Of a stretch of DNA of 64,000 nucleotides, positions 43,183 through 51,719 are shown piece by piece (position 1 is the first letter of the stretch; every line of letters begins with the position of its first letter). The notes under the pieces are model-generated. The model had not been told where the DNA came from. It searched no databases and worked only from the letters and a program-made list of their open reading frames with translations. Position numbers and translations under genes: made by a program. This stretch comes from Tessaracoccus flavescens (lineage in GTDB: Bacteria; Actinomycetota; Actinomycetes; Propionibacteriales; Propionibacteriaceae). The stretch is from assembly GCF_001998865.1 (NCBI RefSeq), contig NZ_CP019607.1, positions 3,410,001-3,474,000 of the forward strand, read 5' to 3'.

Positions 43183-44748
43183 TCAGCGGAACTGGACGAT
43201 GTTGTTGAACACCCACTGGCTCTGCTGGGTGAACCGGTAGCCCCCGCCTGCCTTCGGCAGCGCAGCGTAGACGGTGGCCTTCGTGTACGAGCGGCACCCG
43301 TTGCCGCCGGTGGCTGCGGTGTCGCACTCGGTGCGCCAGTCGCGGCCGTCGGCGGCGGTCCAGGTGCCGGTCCTGGCCAGCGGGTTGCCTGCCCACTGGG
43401 CGCGGGTCATCATCGGCAGGTAGGTGAGGTTGTTGAACGCCCATCCCTGCCTGACCTCGAACCCGGTGGCGGTCTTGACCACGACGGTTGCCCAGATGTC
43501 GGTGCGGCAGCGTTCGGTCTGCGAGTAGGCCTCGCACGTGGTGAACCAGGTGCGTCCGTTGATCATGTGCGATCCGGGGATCGTGTACGGCGCGCTGCGG
43601 GGCACCTCCGGCTTGACAGTCGGCTTCCCGGTCGGCTTCGCGGTCGGGAACTTCGTCGGCTTCCCGGTCGGGGACTTGGTCGGGGTGGGCTGCGGCGACG
43701 GCGAGACCGACGGGGACGGTGAGGCCTTCGGGGTCACGGTGATCGTGAACGAGGTGGTGGCCTGATTGCCCTTGGCATCGGTCACGGTGACCTCGACGCT
43801 CGAGACACCAGCCGCGGTCGGGGTGCCCGAGATCACACCGGTGGCCTCGTCGATCGACACTGCAGGAAGACCCGACGCCGCAAAGGCCAGCGGCGAGGCG
43901 TCAGCGGCCTTGACCGGGACGCTGATCGCGGTCCCTACGTCGGTGGTGACGTCGGCGACCTTCTCCACCACGGGGCGGAGCGTGTCCTCGCCGGTCATGT
44001 CGACCGAGAACTCACCGAGGGTGGTGTAGTTCTGCGTCGCGACCTGCGCCGTCTTCGACACCAGCAGGAGGTACTGCGTCGTGATCGGAGCCTTCAGCGG
44101 GACCCACTGCACGGACTGGCCTGCGGGGAGGGTGGCGCTGAGCACCGGCTCGCCCCATGCCGCGAGGTTGGTGCCTGCGGCGACCGTGCGATCGGTGGTG
44201 GCGTAGAGGTCGAAGTCCTTGATCTGGCCGTTCGCCGCACCGGAGCTGACGCCCTGACGCGGGGTGAGGCTGATCGCGCAGATCTCCGCCTCCTGGGCGA
44301 GGCCCACCACCAGCTGATGGGGGTGCTTGGTCTCGCTCGGGCTCCACTGCGTGTGCCAGAACGTGTTCGGGTTGCCGTCGAGCACGTTGGTGGCGAGCGC
44401 GACCTCGTTCGAGTCGTTCTGCTCGCTCGACACGCGCACGACCTCCTTCGGGGAGGTCACCGTCGTGCTGCACGAGAAGACGGCGGGGATGGACGTGCTC
44501 GCGGAGACGCCGTCGCCGATGAACTTGAACGCGGTGGCCGTGTTGTGGTTCGGGTCCTGCTGGGCGACGGCGGATCCGTCGACCACCAGGGGCAGCTGGG
44601 TGATGGCGTTGATCAGCGAGTACCCGCCGTCGACCTTCTTCACCCACCACTTCTGCAGGTTCGAGGAGGCGCCGCTGCTGGCGCAGGTCTCGACGCTCGG
44701 CTTCTCACCGAACTTCTGCGGCGAGTTCAGGGTTGGCCGGCTTGACAA
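43183..44748 (-). CDS. Truncated secreted carbohydrate-binding surface protein
   Basis: 521 residues from TTG 44748, but with no signal peptide, so the N-terminus is missing. Order: a ricin-like beta-trefoil piece (KWWVKKVDGGYSLINAITQL), a discoidin/F5-8C-like module (NVLDGNPNTFWHTQWSPSET), a putative Ig He_PIG domain (SGLPAVSIDEATGVISGTPT), a Pro-Thr-Lys spacer of PTxKPTGKPT units, and two C-terminal repeats (TWFTTCEAYSQTERCRTDIW and related, ending WVFNNIVQF) that I know as a cell-surface module of actinobacteria. Likely the distal part of a larger glycosidase cut by the neighbouring IS remnant. Confidence 0.7.
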   Translation of the reverse strand: MSSRPTLNSPQKFGEKPSVETCASSGASSNLQKWWVKKVDGGYSLINAITQLPLVVDGSAVAQQDPNHNTATAFKFIGDGVSASTSIPAVFSCSTTVTSPKEVVRVSSEQNDSNEVALATNVLDGNPNTFWHTQWSPSETKHPHQLVVGLAQEAEICAISLTPRQGVSSGAANGQIKDFDLYATTDRTVAAGTNLAAWGEPVLSATLPAGQSVQWVPLKAPITTQYLLLVSKTAQVATQNYTTLGEFSVDMTGEDTLRPVVEKVADVTTDVGTAISVPVKAADASPLAFAASGLPAVSIDEATGVISGTPTAAGVSSVEVTVTDAKGNQATTSFTITVTPKASPSPSVSPSPQPTPTKSPTGKPTKFPTAKPTGKPTVKPEVPRSAPYTIPGSHMINGRTWFTTCEAYSQTERCRTDIWATVVVKTATGFEVRQGWAFNNLTYLPMMTRAQWAGNPLARTGTWTAADGRDWRTECDTAATGGNGCRSYTKATVYAALPKAGGGYRFTQQSQWVFNNIVQFR

Positions 44749-44869
44749 GCGTGTATGTCACGCCCTGCGCTCATGATAAGAGCGAGGGTCAGGGCTGCGC
44801 AGGACATTTTTTCTGGAACTGCTTCCGCCCGAGCAGCACACCGCAGCTGGGATTCCTCCGGGGCGCATG

Positions 44870-45240
44870 GCCAGCGGCGTTTGACCTCGATACTTCATGG
44901 CGGTCGTGATCGGGCTGGTCGGCGCTGGTGGGCCAGTGTCGCGGGGATGGTGTAGAGCAGGTAGCGGAGTCGTTTGGGTTCCCAGCGGAGCCGTGGTCGG
45001 GGCCGTGATCACCGCCCAGTGACCAGACCCTGGCGCGTGACTGCTGCCTGGCTACACCGATCGCCTTGTCCGGTTTCGGGGCCAGGGTCGTGATCAGGCG
45101 GACACCGGTCGGGTCCGAGGCCACACGGCCGTAGACGGCTGGCTCGGCACGCGTGTCGATGTCGCTGAGGCTCTGGCACCCAGGACCAGACTGAGCGCCA
45201 GATCCATGATGGACTTGCTTGGGTCATGCACCGCTGAGGT
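44870..45240 (-). pseudogene. IS1380-type transposase remnant
   Basis: The strand reads DPSKSIMDLALSLVLGA, slips, continues as LSDIDTRAEPAVYGRVASDP and TGVRLITTLA with RARVWSLGGDH, and later in another frame WEPKRLRYLLYTIPATLA. These correspond to the start (DLALSLVLGG..CLSDIATLRA..VASDPT) and the far C-terminus (AKRLR.RL..IA..LA) of IS1380 transposases, with most of the catalytic domain deleted. Confidence 0.65.
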
Positions 45241-45316
45241 CAAGGGGCACTTTCGCCATCTCAGGATGCTACGGCCCACCCGTAATGAAAGCGCGAGGTT
45301 AAGACGAGGAGGTAGA

Positions 45317-45715
45317 ATGGCGGGCATGTTGAAGGGTATCGCTCGTGGCGGCGGAATCGCCCTCTGGGGACTGCTGATGTGGGTCCCCGCGACCGGCTTC
45401 ACGGCCGGATTCACCTGGTCGACGTTGGCAATGCTGCTGTTCACCTCCTGCTGGGGCATCTACTACGCCCTCCGGCCCATCACCTGGCGAACAGCTGGAC
45501 TCCAACTGGTCTCGGTATGGGTATTCACAGCTCTGCTGTCCCTTCTCAGCCATCAGGCGGCCTCGCTGGAGGAGGCGCTTGTAGTGAGCATCTTGTATCG
45601 CACCGGATACTTAGTCACCTGGATGGCTCCGGTTGCCCTGATGGCGTACATGCTCGTCGATTGGCGCGCCCGCAAGGCGACGTTCGCGGCCCGGTCGGTA
45701 TCGCCGCAGGCCTAG
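45317..45715 (+). CDS. Small four-helix membrane protein of unknown function
   Basis: 132 residues from ATG 45317 behind GAGGAGG. Hydrophobic segments around 10-30, 33-50, 60-80 and 97-116 (IARGGGIALWGLLMWVPATG; YLVTWMAPVALMAYMLVDW). No motif known to me; the ending WRARKATFAARSVSPQA is cytoplasmic. The coding character and ribosome site are good, so I consider it real. Confidence 0.6.
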   Translation: MAGMLKGIARGGGIALWGLLMWVPATGFTAGFTWSTLAMLLFTSCWGIYYALRPITWRTAGLQLVSVWVFTALLSLLSHQAASLEEALVVSILYRTGYLVTWMAPVALMAYMLVDWRARKATFAARSVSPQA

Positions 45716-46134
45716 CTAGCCTCGATGTTTCATGGCGCTCGCCACGAACTTGAGGAACCTGGAGCACCGCCCACCGGCCGCGTCAGCCGGCCACCAGCAC
45801 GCCCACCGGCAGCACGAACTCACCGATCAATACCAACGTCAGCAACCAGACCAGGCCACCCCATGAAGAGGCTAGGTTCCGGACGACCCAGCGACCGCGG
45901 TTACAAGTTCGGAGGGCCAAGCATCCGCTCCAGGCCTGCAACTGGGAGTGTTGTAGACATCTCACAACTCTTCAGATTCGGCCGTTTTCGGGACACGGCT
46001 TGCTGGACCCCCAGCGGGCCCGTTGAGCCGGCCCGAAACCTAGTGCCGAAACCTAGACTGGCCCAAAAGCAGCATTGACCGTTTTCGGGACAGGGCCGAA
46101 ACTGGAACTAGCTAGGACGAAGGGAGAAGGAACC
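45716..46134. other. Gene-free stretch with direct repeats
   Basis: No convincing gene. CCGTTTTCGGGACA occurs at 45982-45995 and 46079-46092, and CCGAAACCTAG occurs twice between them. Repeats with a TTTTCGGGACA core are common ahead of serine recombinase genes, so this may be part of an old recombination site, although no recombinase gene remains. Confidence 0.45.
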
Positions 46135-46638
46135 ATGAACGACTACGACACCCCGGCGGACTTAGCCAAGGCGATGCGTGACCAGCTCGGCCGGCCGCCG
46201 TCGGAGCTAGCCCAGCACCTCACCTCGACCGCCAGGCTCAATGTGATCGAGCTGTGGCCCGAGCTGTTCGTCGAAGTGAGCGACGTCGACGCGCAGGCGA
46301 TCCAAGATGCTTGCGTGGCGAGCTGGCACGAAGGTTGGGAGCCCAACCGTGCCGACGTCGAGGACATGGCCGCCAAGGCCCGCGGCGAGATAGACCACGA
46401 TGAGCTGCTGCGCCGCGCTCGCCAACGTGCGCGTTGTGAACTCGGTGTACTGGAAGCTGCCGGTTCCGGCGGTCCAGCTGGCGAGCGCCGGTACCGTGGC
46501 CGGCGCCCCGCTGCTGGTGGTCTGGATCGGGGGAGCGGCGGCGGCTGCCTGCTGCGGCGCGGCCCCGGCGACCGCTATGGACGCGATGAGCGCTGCGCCG
46601 GCAAATATTCCCACGGCGCGTGTACGTTTCGCCATTGA
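46135..46638 (+). CDS. Hypothetical gene, plausible only in its first ~100 residues (possible VbhA-like antitoxin end)
   Basis: 167 residues from ATG 46135 with GGGAGAAGGA ahead. Residues 1-100 look genuine (DLAKAMRDQLGRPPSELAQH; VDAQAIQDACVASWHEGWEP) and end with ARGEIDHDELLRRARQR, which resembles the last helix of VbhA-type antitoxins. From about 46430 the frame is the complement of a secreted glycosidase fragment, rich in Gly and Arg, so the protein is a fusion made by a deletion. Low certainty on function. Confidence 0.4.
   Translation: MNDYDTPADLAKAMRDQLGRPPSELAQHLTSTARLNVIELWPELFVEVSDVDAQAIQDACVASWHEGWEPNRADVEDMAAKARGEIDHDELLRRARQRARCELGVLEAAGSGGPAGERRYRGRRPAAGGLDRGSGGGCLLRRGPGDRYGRDERCAGKYSHGACTFRH
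46390..46635 (-). pseudogene. N-terminal fragment of a secreted hexosaminidase-like protein
   Basis: ATG 46635 opens a good signal peptide (MAKRTRAVGIFAGAALIASI ending AAPQQAAAAAPP), followed by VPALASWTAGTGSFQYTEF and LASAAQQL, which resembles the beginning of GH20 beta-N-acetylhexosaminidases of actinobacteria. Beyond residue 80 it reads into the complement of the gene at 46135. Only the first part of the enzyme survives. Confidence 0.55.
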
Positions 46639-46840
46639 ACGTCTCCTGGTGGGTTGGCTGTTAGCGGTTCCAGTCAACTGATGTCTGCTGTCTCGCGCAA
46701 TGCAGGGCGGCAACATGCGCACCGTGTGCGAGCGTTCACGCAGACCGGAGGGCGTCCGCTACCGGCGAAATGGTCACCCTTCCTACGGAGGTCCGCGGGC
46801 ACTAGATTCCGGCGCAACGACGACTGCCCAGGAGATGGAA

Positions 46841-48121
46841 ATGACGTACAAGCCCGAGACCCTCGCCGTGCACGCCGGCCAGGAGGAGCCCGACTCCGCC
46901 ACGAACGCCCGCGCGGTGCCGATCTACCAGACCACGAGCTACGTCTTCGACGACGCCCAGCACGCCGCCGATCTCTTCGCGCTGCGCACCCCGGGCAACA
47001 TCTACAACCGGATCATGAACCCGACCCAGTCGGTGCTCGAGACCCGAGTCAACGCACTCGAGGGTGGGGCCGGCGCACTCGCGACCGCCTCCGGTGCCTC
47101 AGCCATCACCTACGCGGTGCTGAACCTCACCTACGCGGGCGACAACATCGTCGCGCTCTCCACGCTGTACGGCGGAACCTACGCGCTGTTCGCCCACACG
47201 CTCGCCCAGTTCGGGATCGAGGCCCGGTTCGTGGACCCAGCAAAGCCGGAGGACCTGAAGAACCACGTCGACGACAAGACAAAGCTCGTCTTCGGCGAGA
47301 CGGTCGGCAACCCCGCACTCAACGTCGTCGACCTCGACGCGTGGACGGAAGCCAGCCACGAACTCGGCCTGCCGTTCATCGTCGACAACACCGTGCCCAC
47401 CCCGTATCTGACCAAGGCGTTCGACCACGGCGTTGACGTCGTCGTGCATTCGGCCACCAAGTACCTGGGCGGCCACGGCAACTCGCTCGGCGGCATCATC
47501 GTCGACTCCGGCAAGTTCGACTGGGCGGCGCACGCCGACCGGTTCCCCGGCCTCACCGCACCGGACGAGGCGTACCACGGCGTCGTGTGGACGGAGGCGG
47601 CAGGTCCGGCGGCGTTCATCATCCGAGCGCGCACCGTCCTGCTGCGCAACACGGGTGCGGCGATCGCGCCGATGAACTCGTTCCTGCTGCTGCAGGGGAT
47701 CGAGACCCTGCACCTGCGCATGGAGCGCCACTCCACCAATGCGCTCGCGGTGGCCGAGCACCTCCAGGCCCACCCCAAGGTGGCCTGGGTCAACTACCCG
47801 GGGCTCGAGTCGAGCGACACGCACGAGATCGCCAAGCGCATCCTGAAGGGCGGCTTCGGCGGGCTCGTCTCCTTCGGGGTCGCCTCAGGCAGGGAGGGCG
47901 GCACGAAGTTCGTCGAGGCGCTGCAGCTGTTCAGCCACCTGGCCAACATCGGTGATGCCAAGTCGCTCGCGATCCACAACGCCTCGACGACCCACTCGCA
48001 GCTCGGCGAGGAGGAACTCGTCGCCGCCGGTGTCCCGGCGGAGATGGTGCGCCTGTCGATCGGCATCGAGAACGTCGACGACATCATCGCCGACATCGAC
48101 CAGGCGCTGGAGCAGATCTAG
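46841..48121 (+). CDS. metY: O-acetylhomoserine aminocarboxypropyltransferase (sulfhydrylase)
   Basis: 426 residues from ATG 46841 (CAGGAGA upstream). A PLP enzyme of the Cys/Met metabolism family: ARAVPIYQTTSYVFDDAQHA start, GAGALATASGASAITYAVLN phosphate-binding loop, and HSATKYLGGHGN with the cofactor lysine. The insertion LFALRTPGNIYNRIMNPT and the length fit MetY rather than cystathionine gamma-synthase. It converts O-acetylhomoserine plus sulfide to homocysteine, using product of metX about 3.7 kb downstream. No SAM riboswitch was recognised in its leader. Confidence 0.95.
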   Translation: MTYKPETLAVHAGQEEPDSATNARAVPIYQTTSYVFDDAQHAADLFALRTPGNIYNRIMNPTQSVLETRVNALEGGAGALATASGASAITYAVLNLTYAGDNIVALSTLYGGTYALFAHTLAQFGIEARFVDPAKPEDLKNHVDDKTKLVFGETVGNPALNVVDLDAWTEASHELGLPFIVDNTVPTPYLTKAFDHGVDVVVHSATKYLGGHGNSLGGIIVDSGKFDWAAHADRFPGLTAPDEAYHGVVWTEAAGPAAFIIRARTVLLRNTGAAIAPMNSFLLLQGIETLHLRMERHSTNALAVAEHLQAHPKVAWVNYPGLESSDTHEIAKRILKGGFGGLVSFGVASGREGGTKFVEALQLFSHLANIGDAKSLAIHNASTTHSQLGEEELVAAGVPAEMVRLSIGIENVDDIIADIDQALEQI

Positions 48122-48288
48122 CCCTGGTGCGGCTGCTGTTCCTGATGGGCCCGGTCGGCCTCGATCTGGTCCTCGGGGACGGCGCCGTCGTGGCCGTGCG
48201 CCACCTCCTCGTCGGTCCTCTCCTGGGTGCCGGCATCGGGGGTGGGGTCGGCCTCTTCCGGCGGGCCGGGGACATGCGATTCGGACAT
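48118..48288 (-). CDS. Small acidic hypothetical protein
   Basis: 56 residues from ATG 48288 with AGAAGGGA ahead: SESHVPGPPEEADPTPDAGT then ERTDEEVAHGHDGAVPEDQI. Highly charged, no hydrophobic core, probably disordered. Its stop overlaps that of metY through CTAG. A DtxR-like box lies 26 bp upstream, the same element as in front of the VIT gene, suggesting iron-linked expression. Confidence 0.5.
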   Translation of the reverse strand: MSESHVPGPPEEADPTPDAGTQERTDEEVAHGHDGAVPEDQIEADRAHQEQQPHQG

Positions 48289-48313
48289 GGATGATCCCTT
48301 CTACAGACTGCAC

Positions 48314-48332
48314 TCAGGCTAGCCTCCCCTTG
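48314..48332. promoter_or_regulatory. DtxR/IdeR-like box upstream of the small acidic gene
   Basis: TCAGGCTAGCCTCCCCTTG agrees with the IdeR consensus TTAGGTTAGSCTAACCTAA at 13 of 19 positions and contains the palindrome AGGCTAGCCT. Confidence 0.5.
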
Positions 48333-48497
48333 CTTGTCGCGGGCGTGAACCAGTTGTCCCGATCGCTCTGAGAGAAACTGCTGCCTGCGGGCCAGGGGCC
48401 CATGACGGTGCTGCCGACGAGCGGAAATCGCTGCGACCAGCGGTTTTGTTGAATCCGGTCGTTTCTGCACGGCGAGACTGCCGCAAATGGGGGCTGG

Positions 48498-48516
48498 TCA
48501 GGCTAGCCTCTCCTGC
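48498..48516. promoter_or_regulatory. DtxR/IdeR-like box upstream of the VIT gene
   Basis: TCAGGCTAGCCTCTCCTGC shares its first 12 bases with the box at 48314 and matches the IdeR consensus at 13 of 19. It ends 37 bp before the iron transporter start. Confidence 0.55.
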
Positions 48517-48552
48517 CTGGACGGGGGAGTGGGGCAGTGCTCGAATTGAGCC

Positions 48553-49266
48553 ATGACAACGCTCGAAGAGACCACGAAGGACCATTCGGCCGACCTGTCG
48601 GATCGGCTCAACTGGTTGCGCGCGGGGGTGCTCGGCGCCAATGACGGCATCGTCTCCGTCGCGGCGGTCGTCGTCGGTGTCGCCGCCGCCGTCCAGGACA
48701 TCACGCCCATCCTGCTCGCAGGCGTCGCGGCCCTCGTCGGTGGTGCCATCTCCATGGCTCTCGGCGAGTACGTCTCTGTCTCGAGCGCTGCCGACTCGCA
48801 GCGCTCCCTGATCGGTCGGGTCAACGCGCTGCTGCGCTCGGACCGCGGCGAGGCGAACGAGCAGCTGGTCGACACCTACCGGGCGCAGGGCCTCAGCCAG
48901 GCGACGGCCGAACTGGTCGCCTCCGAGCTCACGGACAAGAACCGCGCCGAGGTGCTCCTGTCGCAGCGCTACCACCTCGCCGAGGACGAGATCCTCAACC
49001 CATGGCACGCCGCCCTCGCCTCAGCCGTCTCCTTCGTCGCGGGAGCGATCCTGCCGTTCCTGACCATCCTGCTCGTCCCGCTTCCCTGGCGGATCCCGGT
49101 GACCGTCCTCGCGGTGCTGCTCGCCCTGGCACTGACCGGCGGACTCGGCGCGAAGCTCGGCGACTCCCCGGTGGCGCCCGCGATCTGGCGGGTCGTCATC
49201 GGCGGCGTGCTCGCCCTCGGCGCGACCTACGGGATCGGCGCCCTGCTCGGCGTCGCCGTCGGCTGA
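48553..49266 (+). CDS. VIT1/CCC1-family iron/manganese transporter
   Basis: 237 residues. The first helix pair reads LRAGVLGANDGIVSVAAVVV, then GGAISMALGEYVSVSSAADS with the conserved membrane Glu, a cytoplasmic helical metal-binding loop (85-145) and three more helices. In plants and yeast the family moves Fe2+ or Mn2+ into vacuoles; in bacteria it probably exports them from the cytosol. A DtxR-like site upstream fits control by iron. Confidence 0.9.
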   Translation: MTTLEETTKDHSADLSDRLNWLRAGVLGANDGIVSVAAVVVGVAAAVQDITPILLAGVAALVGGAISMALGEYVSVSSAADSQRSLIGRVNALLRSDRGEANEQLVDTYRAQGLSQATAELVASELTDKNRAEVLLSQRYHLAEDEILNPWHAALASAVSFVAGAILPFLTILLVPLPWRIPVTVLAVLLALALTGGLGAKLGDSPVAPAIWRVVIGGVLALGATYGIGALLGVAVG

Positions 49267-49273
49267 GCGGAGA

Positions 49274-50062
49274 TCAGCCTGGGATCGCTCGCCACCTGGC
49301 CACAAGCGCAGGGTCATGTCGACCCCAGTCCTTGTCGATCCACAGGCTGTGAACGAAGAGGTCGGCCGATGGGGCTCGGACCTGACTCGACGTCAAGGCG
49401 AACACCCGGTTCAGATCGTGGAGCGACCAGTCGCTCTCGATACCCCCGAAGAGGCCCCCGTAGGTGATGGAGATCAGAGCATCGATCCCCTCAACCACCG
49501 CGGGGTAGCGCAGGTGACAAGCCGTGACCGCTTCCCGGAGCCGGGACTGGAGCGAATCAGGCCAGCGCCTCGTGAAGGGGTCGCGTTCAAACCAGGAGCG
49601 GAAGGTCTCGGACGTCACCGTCAGGTACTCCCAGAGGTGATCTTCGAGCGAGTCCAGTTCCTCCATCTGAAGCCCGACCGCGCTCCGCCATCGACGGAAG
49701 GTCACAAGGGCCAGCGCCTGCCTCGCAGCGACAGAGAGATCGCTGTGCTGGGTCGGAGGCGCAAACACCAGTTGATCGCGGTACGCACTGTGCCTGATGT
49801 AGCAGTCCGCCTCGTCCTTGACTGGTAGATCCACCTCGTTGATCCGGTTCCACGCCGAGTCGAAGCGTTGGGCAACCGGAGTGCACAAGAGGCCCACCAC
49901 ATCCGGGCGCGTGCGTTCCGGGACTTCCTCGTCCACGGACATGACCATGTGTGCTGGTACGCGGATTTGGCGAGTCCGTCCATCCACGTCAAGGAGACGC
50001 AGGAGGCGCGTCAGCTCTCCCGGCCCGGCGGTGGACAGAGACTGGGCGATCAGGAGGATCAT
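49274..50062 (-). CDS. Hypothetical protein
   Basis: 262 residues with normal coding character. No recognised motif: LIAQSLSTAGPGELTRLLRL start, RTRPDVVGLLCTPVAQRFDS, LITY-type segments and LHDLNRVFALTSSQVRAPSA near the end. The N-terminus resembles a strand-loop-helix but has no P-loop. Probably soluble. Follows nothing in operon; its 5' end is 23 bp from the VOC gene stop. Confidence 0.6.
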   Translation of the reverse strand: MILLIAQSLSTAGPGELTRLLRLLDVDGRTRQIRVPAHMVMSVDEEVPERTRPDVVGLLCTPVAQRFDSAWNRINEVDLPVKDEADCYIRHSAYRDQLVFAPPTQHSDLSVAARQALALVTFRRWRSAVGLQMEELDSLEDHLWEYLTVTSETFRSWFERDPFTRRWPDSLQSRLREAVTACHLRYPAVVEGIDALISITYGGLFGGIESDWSLHDLNRVFALTSSQVRAPSADLFVHSLWIDKDWGRHDPALVARWRAIPG

Positions 50063-50084
50063 CGCAGACCCGTCCTTTCAGCCC

Positions 50085-50519
50085 TCAGACGATGCAGAAC
50101 TCGTTGCCCTCTGGATCGGCCATGACGATCCAGTAACCCATGCTCGGATGGTCGAAGATCTGCTGCTGCGTGGCGCCTGCCGCGACGAGTTCGTCGGCCT
50201 TCGTCCGCATGGCCAACCGGTCCTTGTCCTGGGGAGAGACCGAGACGCGCACGTCGAGGTGGATCCGGTTCTTCACCGTCTTCGCCTCGGGCACCTTCTG
50301 GATGAAGATCCGCGGTCCGAGGCCGTCGGGGTCCACGATGGCGTTGGCGTCGTTCCACCGCTCCTCGGGGAGGTCCCAGGCGGTCAGCGCCTCCTCCCAC
50401 GTCTCGTGCGGCGCGGGAGGCGCCTCGCGGACGTAGCCGAGCGCCAGCGCCCAGAACTCGCCCTGGGCGCACGGATCCGAGGCGTCCATCGTCACGCTGA
50501 ACTTCGGTGTGTGTGTCAT
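50085..50519 (-). CDS. VOC-family (glyoxalase-like) protein
   Basis: 144 residues: FSVTMDASDPCAQGEFWALA, IFIQKVPEAKTVKNRIHLDV and GYWIVMADPEGNEFCIV outline the paired beta-alpha-beta-beta-beta modules. H in RIHLDV and E in GNEFCIV are metal-ligand positions. Substrate unknown; such proteins are dioxygenases, lyases or drug-binding proteins. Confidence 0.88.
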   Translation of the reverse strand: MTHTPKFSVTMDASDPCAQGEFWALALGYVREAPPAPHETWEEALTAWDLPEERWNDANAIVDPDGLGPRIFIQKVPEAKTVKNRIHLDVRVSVSPQDKDRLAMRTKADELVAAGATQQQIFDHPSMGYWIVMADPEGNEFCIV

Positions 50520-50585
50520 GGGTCAATGATCCAGCAGTAGTGGTCGCTTGTGGGCTGCCGCCACCGGTTGCGCAAGAATGGGGGA

Positions 50586-51719
50586 GTGAGCGTTTCCAGC
50601 CTCGGGATCGTCGAGACCCAGACCGCGACCGTCTTCGACCCGGCACACCCACTTCGAATGCGCAGCGGCGCGACGCTGGAGAACGTCGAGGTCGCCTACG
50701 AGACGTACGGGACGCTCAACGAGGCGCGCAACAACGCGATCTACATTTGCCACGCGTTGACCGGGGACGCGCACGCCGCCGGCCATCACGAGGGCGAGGA
50801 CCGTCCCGGCTGGTGGGACAACATGATCGGCCCGGGCAAGCCCATCGACACGAACCGCTGGTTCGTCGTCGCCTCGAACATCCTCGGCGGCTGTCGCGGC
50901 ACCACGGGGCCGTCCTCGACCAACCCCGCGACGGGGGAGCCGTACGCGCTGGACTTCCCGCTGCTGGACATGGCCGACTTCGTCAGCGTGCACCGAGGCC
51001 TCGCCCGGCACCTGGGCATCGAGCAGTTCGCCGCCGTCGTCGGAGGCTCGCTCGGCGGCATGCAGGTGCTCCAGTGGGCGCTGAGCCACCCGGCCGACAT
51101 GGGAAGGGCGCTGATCTTCGCCGCCTCGTCGCGACTGACGGCCCAGAACATCGCGTTCAGCGCCGTCGGTCGGCAGGCGATCATGCGCGACTCGGGCTTC
51201 AACGACGGCCAGTTCCTGACCCGTGGCACCAAGCCGTCGAAGGGGCTGTCGGTCGCCAGGATGATGGCCCACATCACCTACCTGTCCGAGGAGGCCTTCC
51301 AGGAGAAGTTCGGTCGCTCGGCCCAGCAGGGCGAGTTGTCGCCGAACTTCGGGATCGACTTCGCCGTCGAGAGCTATCTGGAGCATCAGGGCGAGCGGTT
51401 CCTCAGCCGCTTCGACCCGCTGAGCTACCTGTACCTGACGCGGGTGATGGACTACTTCGACCCGTTCGCCGACGAGAAGGCCCTTGACGCGCTGATCGCC
51501 GACCCGGTGCGGTTCCTGGTGGTGAGCTTCGACACCGACTGGCGCTTCTCGACCGAGCACTCGCGACGGATCGTGCGGCATCTCGAGGGCGCCGGGCTGC
51601 CCACCTCGTTCCGGGAGATCCATTCCCCGTGGGGGCACGACTCGTTCCTGCTCGAGGTGGAGCAGTACCACGAGACCGTGCGCGCCTTCCTCGACCGGGC
51701 TGGTGAGGAGATCGCATGA
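50586..51719 (+). CDS. metX: Homoserine O-acetyltransferase
   Basis: 377 residues from GTG 50586 (GGGGGA upstream). An alpha/beta-hydrolase acyltransferase: CHALTGDAHAAG and GWWDNMIGPGKPIDTNRWFV are MetX signatures, the nucleophile elbow GGSLGGMQ gives S155, and the late D (SFDTDWRF) and H (WGHDSF) complete the triad. It makes O-acetylhomoserine (or succinyl; not separable by eye) for MetY. The stop overlaps metW by 4 bp. Confidence 0.95.
   Translation: MSVSSLGIVETQTATVFDPAHPLRMRSGATLENVEVAYETYGTLNEARNNAIYICHALTGDAHAAGHHEGEDRPGWWDNMIGPGKPIDTNRWFVVASNILGGCRGTTGPSSTNPATGEPYALDFPLLDMADFVSVHRGLARHLGIEQFAAVVGGSLGGMQVLQWALSHPADMGRALIFAASSRLTAQNIAFSAVGRQAIMRDSGFNDGQFLTRGTKPSKGLSVARMMAHITYLSEEAFQEKFGRSAQQGELSPNFGIDFAVESYLEHQGERFLSRFDPLSYLYLTRVMDYFDPFADEKALDALIADPVRFLVVSFDTDWRFSTEHSRRIVRHLEGAGLPTSFREIHSPWGHDSFLLEVEQYHETVRAFLDRAGEEIA

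Noticed and set aside
43600..43690. CRISPR-like short repeats
   Set aside because: They encode the PTxKPTGKPT spacer of a surface protein; units are 12-30 bases without spacers.
46705..46840. Possible SAM riboswitch ahead of metY
   Set aside because: Short inverted segments are present, but I could not find the conserved core and pseudoknot of the SAM-I/IV or SAM-II classes.
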